From assembly GCF_046546335.1 (NCBI RefSeq), contig NZ_JBKGYA010000063.1: a stretch of 10,424 bases of DNA; one strand, given 5' to 3'. Both the position numbers and the translations under genes were made by a program. Under the pieces are notes generated by a model that was given only the letters and a program-made list of their open reading frames with translations, was not told the origin of the DNA and did not search any database. The DNA is from Thiohalospira sp046546335 (GTDB taxonomy: Bacteria > Pseudomonadota > Gammaproteobacteria > Thiohalospirales > Thiohalospiraceae). Of the stretch, positions 1-5,250 are shown piece after piece. Position 1 is the stretch's first letter. Every line of letters starts with the position of its first letter.

Positions 1-48
1 CCTGGGGACCAACTCCGAGATGCCGAGGACGATAAGTTACTGAAAATT
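1..48. other. Flank downstream of tRNA-Met, no gene seen
   Basis: The 48 bases beyond the tRNA-Met CCA end are more AT-rich than the surroundings and hold no open frame or RNA that I recognise. Just after CCA the minus strand reads AAATTTTCAG, but no stem-loop precedes the short T run, so I do not call a terminator here. The region could be a spacer before another tRNA or gene outside the window. Confidence 0.4.
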
Positions 49-125
49 TGGTGGCTACGCCCTGATTCGAACAGGGGACCCCATCATTATGAGTGATGTG
101 CTCTAACCAGCTGAGCTACGTAGCC
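49..125 (-). tRNA. tRNA-Met(CAT), elongator
   Basis: On the minus strand this folds as a full cloverleaf. The acceptor stem pairs GGCTACG with CGTAGCC, the discriminator is A, and the 3' CCA is encoded in the genome (49-51). The anticodon loop is CTCATAA, with CAT at 89-91, between the stem halves CATCA and TGATG. The T arm is CCCTG-TTCGAAT-CAGGG. The sequence closely resembles E. coli elongator tRNA-Met (metT type); the fully paired acceptor start G-C argues against the initiator type, which has a mismatched first pair. It lies downstream of ychF on the same strand, as in Pseudomonas. A promoter candidate of its own lies immediately upstream. Confidence 0.97.
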
Positions 126-145
126 AGGGGGGAGTTCCTTTCGGA

Positions 146-168
146 GCCCGGCATTTTCTTCGCCGGGC
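146..168 (-). other. Stem-loop after ychF (possible terminator)
   Basis: A perfect 7-base inverted repeat, GCCCGGC and GCCGGGC, flanks a 9-base A-rich loop (minus-strand reading GAAGAAAAT). It starts 16 bases after the ychF stop. No T tract follows on either strand, so a classical intrinsic terminator is not clear. It overlaps the proposed tRNA-Met -10 box, and one of the two readings may be incidental. Its other possible role is to protect the ychF mRNA 3' end. Confidence 0.35.
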
Positions 169-181
169 CCCGGCATGTCAA
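153..181 (-). promoter_or_regulatory. Candidate sigma-70 promoter for tRNA-Met
   Basis: The minus strand shows a perfect -35 box TTGACA (176-181), a 17-base spacer and a -10-like GAAAAT (153-158, four of six consensus matches). Transcription would start near 146, about 20 bases before the mature tRNA 5' end at 125. The stretch just after the -10 is GC-only (GCCGGGC). A GC-rich discriminator is typical of stringently controlled rRNA and tRNA promoters. The -35 box lies between the ychF stop codon and the tRNA. Box positions are read directly; promoter activity is inferred. Confidence 0.5.
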
Positions 182-184
182 GGC

Positions 185-1276
185 TCAGACGTTGAAGAGG
201 AAGTGGATGACGTCGCCGTCGACGACCACGTACTCCTTGCCCTCGGAGCGCAGGCGGCCGGCCTCCTTGGCCCCCTTCTCGCCGCCGTGTTCCACGAAGT
301 CCTCGTAGCTGATGACCTCGGCCCGGATGAAGCCGCGCTGGAAGTCGGTGTGGATGGCCGCGGCCGCCTCCGGCGCCGTGGCGCCCTGGCGGGTGGTCCA
401 GGCGCGGACCTCCTTGGGGCCGGCGGTGAAGAAGGTCTGCAGGCCCAGGAGGTCGTAGCCGGCCCGGATCACCCGGTTGAGTCCCGGCTCCTCCTGGCCC
501 AGCTCCTCCAGGAACTCGGTCCGTTCCTCGACATCCAGCTCGGCGATCTCCGACTCGATGGCGGCACACACCGGCACCACCCCGGCGCCCTCGGCGGCGG
601 CGTGGGCGCGCACCGATTCCAGGTGGGGATTGTCCTCGAAGCCGCCCTCGTCGACGTTGGCGATGTAGAGGGTCGGCTTGATGGTCAGCAGGTGCAGATC
701 CCGCAGGTGCTCGCGCTCCTCCTCGGTCAGCCCCAGGGCCCGTACCGGCTGGCCCTCGTCCAGGGCGGCCTGGACGCGTTCGAGCACGGCCAGTCGGGCC
801 TGCGCCTCCTTGTCGCCACTCTTGGCCGCCTTGGCGGTGCGCTCCCGGTTGCGCGTGACGGTGTCGAGATCGGCCAGGGCCAGCTCGGTGTTGATGACCT
901 CGATGTCCCCCACGGGGTCCACCCTGCCGCCCACGTGGACCACGTCGCTGTCCTCGAAACAGCGCACGACGTGGCCGATGGCGTCGGTCTCCCGGATGTT
1001 GGCCAGGAACTGGTTGCCCAGCCCCTCGCCCTGGGAGGCCCCGGCCACCAGGCCGGCGATGTCGGTGAACTCCAGGGTGGTCGGGATCACCTTCTCCGGC
1101 TGCACCAGCTCCGCCAGCTTGTCCAGCCGCGGGTCGGGGACCGGGACCACGCCGACGTTGGGCTCGATGGTGCAGAAGGGGTAGTTCTCCGCCTGTATCC
1201 CGGCGCTGGTGAGTGCATTGAAGAGGGTGGACTTGCCCACGTTGGGCAGGCCCACGATGCCACAGGTAAACCCCAT
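185..1276 (-). CDS. ychF: Redox-regulated ATPase YchF (Obg family)
   Basis: This is a 363-residue member of the TRAFAC Obg/OLA1 family, full length for YchF. The P-loop GLPNVGKST is at residues 9-17, the G3 motif DIAG at 72-75, and the G4 position reads NVDE (207-210). The NxxE motif replaces the GTPase NKxD and is the family signature for ATP preference. A charged helical insertion spans about 130-200, and a C-terminal TGS-like domain runs from about 278 to the typical end FNV. YchF binds ribosomes and is linked to stress responses and leaderless-mRNA initiation. The ATG is preceded by GGAG about 9 bases upstream. The gene follows pth after 22 bases, so the two are probably cotranscribed. 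Nothing in the sequence looks atypical. Confidence 0.97.
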   Translation of the reverse strand: MGFTCGIVGLPNVGKSTLFNALTSAGIQAENYPFCTIEPNVGVVPVPDPRLDKLAELVQPEKVIPTTLEFTDIAGLVAGASQGEGLGNQFLANIRETDAIGHVVRCFEDSDVVHVGGRVDPVGDIEVINTELALADLDTVTRNRERTAKAAKSGDKEAQARLAVLERVQAALDEGQPVRALGLTEEEREHLRDLHLLTIKPTLYIANVDEGGFEDNPHLESVRAHAAAEGAGVVPVCAAIESEIAELDVEERTEFLEELGQEEPGLNRVIRAGYDLLGLQTFFTAGPKEVRAWTTRQGATAPEAAAAIHTDFQRGFIRAEVISYEDFVEHGGEKGAKEAGRLRSEGKEYVVVDGDVIHFLFNV

Positions 1277-1298
1277 TGGAAGGACTCCGGTGGTGGTG

Positions 1299-1871
1299 TC
1301 AGGTGGTGTGGAGGCGGTTCATGGCGTTGGCGAAGTCGCCCTCCACCATGGCGGCCAGTTCGCCGACCGCGGCCTCCACCGCCTCGTCGATGGCCCGGCG
1401 CTCGGCCTTGCCGGGGCGGTCGAGGACGTAGCGCACCACGTCGCCGCCGCTGCCCGGATGGCCGATACCCAGGCGAAGGCGATGGAACTCCCGGCTCCCC
1501 AGGGCCCCGATGATATCGCGCAGACCGTTGTGGCCGCCGTGGCCGCCGCCGGTCTTCAGGCGGACGGACCCGGCGGGCAGATCCAGCTCATCGTGGGCGA
1601 CCAGGACCGACTCCGGCGGCAGGCGGTAGAAGCGGGCCAGCGAGCCCACGGCCTGGCCGGAGTGGTTCATGTAGGTCGTCGGGCGGGCGACCCGGAGGTC
1701 GTGGCCGGCCACCGAGATCCGGGCGACCTCGGCACTGTGCTTCGCCTCCCGCTTGAAGGCGCCGCCACAGGCGGCGACCACGGCGTCGGCGAACCAGTAG
1801 CCCGCGTTGTGCCGGGTCCCGGCGTAGCGGTCGCCGGGATTGCCCAGGCCGACGATGAGCCCCAGGGCCAT
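1299..1871 (-). CDS. pth: Peptidyl-tRNA hydrolase
   Basis: This 190-residue cytosolic enzyme cleaves the ester bond of peptidyl-tRNAs that drop off ribosomes and so recycles the tRNA. Length matches the bacterial Pth family (about 194 in E. coli). The N terminus has the family motif VGLGNPG (7-13). The catalytic set is present: N11, H21 in TRHNAG, N69 in TYMNHSG, D94 in HDELD and N115 in the GGGHGGHNGL segment. It starts at ATG 12 bases after the rplY stop, behind a weak GC-rich ribosome site (GGGGGCGG), so translational coupling to rplY is likely. The rplY-pth-ychF order is common in Gammaproteobacteria and supports an operon. Confidence 0.97.
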   Translation of the reverse strand: MALGLIVGLGNPGDRYAGTRHNAGYWFADAVVAACGGAFKREAKHSAEVARISVAGHDLRVARPTTYMNHSGQAVGSLARFYRLPPESVLVAHDELDLPAGSVRLKTGGGHGGHNGLRDIIGALGSREFHRLRLGIGHPGSGGDVVRYVLDRPGKAERRAIDEAVEAAVGELAAMVEGDFANAMNRLHTT

Positions 1872-1883
1872 GCCGCCCCCGGT

Positions 1884-2561
1884 CTACTCTTCCTCGCCTT
1901 CCTGGTCGGCCTCGCCCTCGCCGGCCTCTTCCCCGGCCGCCTCGGCCTCCTCTGCCTCTTCGTCCCCGCCGGTAGCGGTGGCACGGGTCGCCTCGATGGC
2001 GGCGACCTGGGCGTCGTGGTCGGCGCCCTGGGTCAGGGCGATGATCTCCACGCCCTTGGGCAGCTTGAGGTCGGAGAGGTGGACGGAATCCCCCACCTTC
2101 AGCCCGCTCATGTCCACGCGGATGGACTCGGGCAGGTCCCCGGGGAGGCAGCTCACCTCGACCTCGTTGAGGGCGTGGGTGGCCACGCCGCTCTGGAGCT
2201 TGATGCCGGGGGCCTCCTCCTCGCCCTCGAAGTCCAGCGGCACGCTCACGCGGATGGGCTCCTTGGCGCTGACGCGCTGGAAGTCGGCGTGGACGATCTT
2301 GGGCTTGGCCGGATGGCGCTGCAGATCCTTGATGATGGCCGGGATCTTCTCGCCGTCGAGCTCGACGTGGAGGATGCTGGAGGCGAACGCCGGGTTATGC
2401 AGCTGCTTCTCCAGGACGTTGTGGTTCAGCGCGATGGCCACCGGTTCGGCGTCGCCCCCGTAGAGGATGGCGGGCACCTGGCCGTTCCGACGCAGGCGGC
2501 GGCTCGCACCCTTGCCCTGCTCGGACCGCTTCTCGGCGCTGACAATGATGTTGTTGCTCAT
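1884..2561 (-). CDS. rplY: 50S ribosomal protein bL25, long CTC form
   Basis: The 225-residue product is the long bL25/CTC/TL5 type, which binds 5S rRNA in the central protuberance of the large subunit. The N-terminal L25 domain (about 1-95) begins with a typical segment containing GKGASRRLR and VPAILYGG. The C-terminal TL5 beta domain covers about 100-195. E. coli has only a 94-residue short form; long forms near 200 residues are usual in Pseudomonas and relatives. The last 28 residues (198-225) form a low-complexity tail with 15 acidic and no basic residues. This tail lies outside the conserved fold and suits a halophile. The ATG follows a GGAG site 9 bases upstream. The gene is 118 bases downstream of prs, with two hairpins between them. 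Confidence 0.96.
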   Translation of the reverse strand: MSNNIIVSAEKRSEQGKGASRRLRRNGQVPAILYGGDAEPVAIALNHNVLEKQLHNPAFASSILHVELDGEKIPAIIKDLQRHPAKPKIVHADFQRVSAKEPIRVSVPLDFEGEEEAPGIKLQSGVATHALNEVEVSCLPGDLPESIRVDMSGLKVGDSVHLSDLKLPKGVEIIALTQGADHDAQVAAIEATRATATGGDEEAEEAEAAGEEAGEGEADQEGEEE

Positions 2562-2591
2562 CTTGAGTGACTCCGTGATTGCAATGAGAAC

Positions 2592-2608
2592 GGCCGCCTT
2601 CGGCAGCC
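2592..2608 (-). terminator. Stem-loop in the prs-rplY gap (weak)
   Basis: The minus strand reads GGCTGCC-GAA-GGCGGCC, a 7-pair stem with one G-U pair and a 3-base loop, followed by GTTCTCATT. The T content after the stem is modest. It could be a weak intrinsic terminator or an attenuator ahead of rplY, whose ATG lies about 30 bases further on. Confidence 0.3.
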
Positions 2609-2641
2609 GCCGCCTCCCCCGCGACCAGGTTCGGCGTACCC

Positions 2642-2660
2642 GGGGCGCCGACGGCGCCCC
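2642..2660 (-). terminator. Perfect hairpin downstream of prs
   Basis: A perfect 8-base inverted repeat (GGGGCGCC / GGCGCCCC) with a 3-base loop begins 19 bases after the prs stop. It is very stable but has no T run after it, so it may stabilise the prs mRNA 3' end, pause polymerase or act with Rho rather than terminate alone. Confidence 0.4.
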
Positions 2661-2679
2661 TGCAGGGATTCCTTGAAGG

Positions 2680-3633
2680 TCAGTCCATGTAGAGGGAGCT
2701 GACCGACTCCTCGTGGCTGATCCGCCGGATGGTCTCGGCCAGCATCTCGGCGATGGAGAGCACCCGGATCTTGCCGCTCTCGCGCCCCTCGCGGGAGAGC
2801 GGAATGGTATCGGTGACCACCAGCTCGTCCAGGCGCGACTCCACGATATTGTCGATGGCGGGACCGGAGAGGACCGGGTGGGTACAGTAGGCCAGCACCC
2901 GGGCGGCCCCCTGGTCCTTGAGGGCGCCGGCGGCCTTGCACAGGGTCCCGGCGGTATCCACCAGGTCGTCCACCAGGAGGCAGGTCCGGTCGCGGACGTC
3001 GCCGATGATGTTCATCACCTGGGACTCGTTGGCGCGCGGCCGACGCTTGTCGATGATGGCCAGCTCGGCATCGTCCAGCCGCTTGGCCACGGCGCGCGCC
3101 CGGACCACCCCGCCGACGTCCGGGGAGACCACCATGAGGTTCTCGTACTTCCGCCGCCAGATATCGCCCAGGAGGATGGGCGAGGCGTAGACGTTATCCA
3201 CCGGGATATCGAAAAAGCCCTGGATCTGATCGGCGTGGAGGTCGACGGTGAGAACCCGGTCGGCCCCCACCGATTCGATCATGTTGGCCACTACCTTGGC
3301 GGAGATCGGCACCCGTGTGGAACGCGGGCGCCGATCCTGGCGAGCGTAGCCGAAGTAGGGCAGGACCGCGGTGACGCGCCCGGCGGAGGCCCGCCGCAGG
3401 CTGTCGATCATCACCAGCAGTTCCATGAGGTTGTCGTTGGTCGGCTCGCAGGTGGGCTGGACCACGAAGACGTCGCGACCGCGGACGTTCTCCATGATCT
3501 CGGTCATGCTCTCGCCGTCGCTGAACTTGCCGACCACGGCCCGACCGAGCGGGATCTTCATGAAACTGACAATGGCCTTCGCCAACTGCGGGTTGGCGTT
3601 GCCGGCGAAGACCATCATGTTCGTGTCCGCCAA
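2680..3633 (-). CDS. prs: Ribose-phosphate pyrophosphokinase (PRPP synthase)
   Basis: Prs makes PRPP from ribose 5-phosphate and ATP, feeding purine, pyrimidine, histidine, tryptophan and NAD synthesis. The class I signatures are all present: FSDGE (37-41), TCEPTNDNLME (61-71), the ATP-binding FGYARQDRR (94-102), catalytic H133 in VDLHADQ, the flexible loop KRRPRA (196-201) and the PRPP loop VDDLVDTAGT (221-230). I chose a TTG start at 3633, giving 317 residues with N terminus MADTNMMVF. It fits the family length (313-315) and lies behind GGGGAAGG. ATG at 3618 (312 residues, GGCGGA upstream) is the alternative. The frame stays open to an ATG at 3738, but that lies inside tRNA-Gln and is rejected. 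Confidence 0.95.
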   Translation of the reverse strand: MADTNMMVFAGNANPQLAKAIVSFMKIPLGRAVVGKFSDGESMTEIMENVRGRDVFVVQPTCEPTNDNLMELLVMIDSLRRASAGRVTAVLPYFGYARQDRRPRSTRVPISAKVVANMIESVGADRVLTVDLHADQIQGFFDIPVDNVYASPILLGDIWRRKYENLMVVSPDVGGVVRARAVAKRLDDAELAIIDKRRPRANESQVMNIIGDVRDRTCLLVDDLVDTAGTLCKAAGALKDQGAARVLAYCTHPVLSGPAIDNIVESRLDELVVTDTIPLSREGRESGKIRVLSIAEMLAETIRRISHEESVSSLYMD

Positions 3634-3682
3634 GGTCCTTCCCCGATTCGCTGTTGGATTGCAAGGTCGCCGGAACGGGAAA

Positions 3683-3700
3683 CGGCCCCCGCAGGGGCCG
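3683..3700 (-). terminator. Hairpin between tRNA-Gln and prs
   Basis: Six bases after the tRNA-Gln CCA, the minus strand has a perfect 7-pair stem CGGCCCC-TGCG-GGGGCCG followed by TTTCCCGTT. The short T run makes it a weak terminator at best. Because prs follows 50 bases later with no obvious promoter of its own, partial readthrough or a tRNA 3'-processing signal is plausible. Confidence 0.45.
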
Positions 3701-3706
3701 GATGAA

Positions 3707-3781
3707 TGGCTGGGGCGGCAGGATTCGAACCTGCGCATGGCGGCACCAAAAGCCGCTGCCTTACCGCTTGGCTACGCCCCA
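3707..3781 (-). tRNA. tRNA-Gln(TTG)
   Basis: The minus strand gives a 75-base cloverleaf close to E. coli tRNA-Gln. The acceptor stem begins TGGGGCG and pairs with CGCCCCA; the discriminator is G and CCA is encoded (3707-3709). The anticodon loop is TTTTGGT, with TTG at 3747-3749, between GCGGC and GCCGC. The T arm is GCAGG-TTCGAAT-CCTGC. The D-arm segment GCCAAGCGGTAAGGC matches the Gln family. The gene sits between ispE and prs, as in Pseudomonas. Its first 21 bases are also the last six sense codons and the TAA stop of ispE, so the two genes share sequence on the same strand. Confidence 0.97.
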
Positions 3782-4624
3782 GTAGTCGGTCCACTCGCCC
3801 TCCAGGAGCGGCGAGCGATTGCGTCCGCGGGCCACGAAGCCGGCCCAGCGCGCGGGCAGCCGGGCGGCCACCGCCTCGGCCTCGCGCCGCTGCTCGAAGG
3901 CGGCAAACAGACACGCCCCCGATCCGGTCATCCGCGCGGGGGCGAAGGCGCGCAACCACGCCAGCGCCTCGGCCACCTCCGGCTCCCGCGCGGCGACCAC
4001 CGCCTCCAGGGCATTGGTGCCGCGGCCCGCAAGATAGTCCTCCATTGTAATGGGCGCCATGTCCCGGTTCAATTGCGGATCGCCGAATATCGCCGCGGTG
4101 CTCACCGCCACCGGGGGGACCACCACCAGGTACCAGGGCTCCGGGATGTCCACCGGGGTCAGCGCCTCGCCCACCTCCTCCGCCCAGGCGGCTCGGCCAC
4201 GCACGAAGACCGGCACATCCGCCCCCAGCCCCAGACCCACCTCGGCCAGGGCCACCTCCTCAAGCCCGGTCCCCCAGAGCCGATTGAGGGCGACCAGCGT
4301 GGTGGCGGCATCGGAGCTGCCGCCCCCCAGACCGCCGCCGGCAGGCAGGCGCTTGGTCACCGTGAGATCGGCCCCCCGGGTAGTACCGGTCACCGCCTGG
4401 AGCCGACGGGCCGCGCGGACCACCAGATCCTGTTCCGGATCCAGCCCCTCCAGGCGGTGGTGAGCCCGGATGGCGCCGTCCTCGCGCGGGCTCACGGTGA
4501 CCGTGTCGCCGTAGTCCAGGAACTGGAAGAGGGTCTGCAGGCGATGGTAACCGTCCGCCCGGCGGCCGACGACGTGGAGGAAGAGGTTGATCTTGGCCGG
4601 GGCCGGCCAGTCAGTCGCCGTCAC
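3761..4624 (-). CDS. ispE: 4-diphosphocytidyl-2-C-methyl-D-erythritol kinase
   Basis: IspE is the GHMP-fold kinase that phosphorylates CDP-methylerythritol with ATP, the fourth step of the MEP isoprenoid pathway. At 287 residues it is full length. PAPAKINLFL (8-17) carries the substrate-contacting K11. The glycine-rich ATP loop PAGGGLGGGSSDA is at 94-106, GADVPVF (134-140) supplies the catalytic aspartate D136, and GSGACLF (234-240) is the third GHMP motif. The GTG start is preceded by GGAGG at 6 bases and overlaps the end of lolB by 14 bases, indicating coupling. Oddly, the final codons (W282 onward) and the TAA stop lie inside tRNA-Gln; RNase P cleavage at the tRNA 5' end would cut exactly at a codon boundary and remove the stop. 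Confidence 0.96.
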   Translation of the reverse strand: MTATDWPAPAKINLFLHVVGRRADGYHRLQTLFQFLDYGDTVTVSPREDGAIRAHHRLEGLDPEQDLVVRAARRLQAVTGTTRGADLTVTKRLPAGGGLGGGSSDAATTLVALNRLWGTGLEEVALAEVGLGLGADVPVFVRGRAAWAEEVGEALTPVDIPEPWYLVVVPPVAVSTAAIFGDPQLNRDMAPITMEDYLAGRGTNALEAVVAAREPEVAEALAWLRAFAPARMTGSGACLFAAFEQRREAEAVAARLPARWAGFVARGRNRSPLLEGEWTDYWGVAKR

Positions 4625-5246
4625 CGCCGGCCTCCGGGAAGCGCCAGTCGTGGATGGCCAGCCGCAACCGCACCGCCTCGTCGCGGCGCGTGGCGGTCAG
4701 CCCCTCCGGCAGGGAATAACCGCCGTGCTCACCGTAGGAGGTGTAGCGAACCTCCCAGCCACGCTGCGTGAGCGCCGCCAGCCGGCCGCGCTTGTCGAGT
4801 TCCCGGTCGCGGACACGACCCGGCGCCGGCAGGCCGCGAACCCAGTACTCCAGGGCGGCCACCGGCAGGATCAGGCCGGTCTGGCGGTAGAGCAGGGCGC
4901 GGGCATTGGTATCGAAATGGGTCTCCTCGGGCCCCTCCAGGACCGCCCCGTCCGGGCCGCCCCTGAGGACCACCTCCCCGCTGCCGAAGGGACCGGACAG
5001 CGAGACCCGCCAGCGTTCACCGCGCTGCTCCCAGGCCAGGGAGGCTCGGCTGCCCTCCTCCCTGGCCCGGATGGCGACGCGGCCATCCAGTTCCCAGTCC
5101 CGCGCCCCGCTCACCAGGAGCCGATGCCGCTCCCATGCCGCCTCGCGATCATCCACGGATTCCGGCTCGGGAGCCGTAGCGCAGCCGGTCAGTAGCAGCA
5201 GCACCAGCCCGGAAACGGCCAGCAGGGAGCGAAAGGGATGAGGCAC
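4611..5246 (-). CDS. lolB: Outer-membrane lipoprotein receptor LolB
   Basis: LolB accepts lipoproteins from periplasmic LolA and inserts them into the outer membrane; it is itself a lipoprotein. The 211-residue product starts with a short basic region, a hydrophobic segment and the lipobox LTGC, with the lipidated cysteine at 22. Residue +2 is Ala, not Asp, which fits outer-membrane sorting. Family features include WELDGRVAI (52-60) and the PVAALEYWVRGLPAPG segment (128-143). I chose the GTG start at 5246 because it gives a proper signal peptide and has GGAG 7 bases upstream, within the end of the TPR gene; the frame stays open further upstream (to 5597) but only over that gene. It overlaps ispE by 14 bases, and this lolB-ispE order is typical of Gammaproteobacteria. 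Confidence 0.93.
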   Translation of the reverse strand: MPHPFRSLLAVSGLVLLLLTGCATAPEPESVDDREAAWERHRLLVSGARDWELDGRVAIRAREEGSRASLAWEQRGERWRVSLSGPFGSGEVVLRGGPDGAVLEGPEETHFDTNARALLYRQTGLILPVAALEYWVRGLPAPGRVRDRELDKRGRLAALTQRGWEVRYTSYGEHGGYSLPEGLTATRRDEAVRLRLAIHDWRFPEAGGDGD

Positions 5247-5250
5247 CGGC

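Noticed and set aside
203..1513. Long plus-strand open frame opposite ychF and pth
   Set aside because: High GC content keeps antisense frames open; the translation is low-complexity with no family motif, whereas ychF and pth on the minus strand carry all catalytic motifs.
3634..3738. Upstream ATG extension of prs
   Set aside because: The extra residues are encoded by tRNA-Gln and its hairpin, and the resulting length exceeds the family norm.
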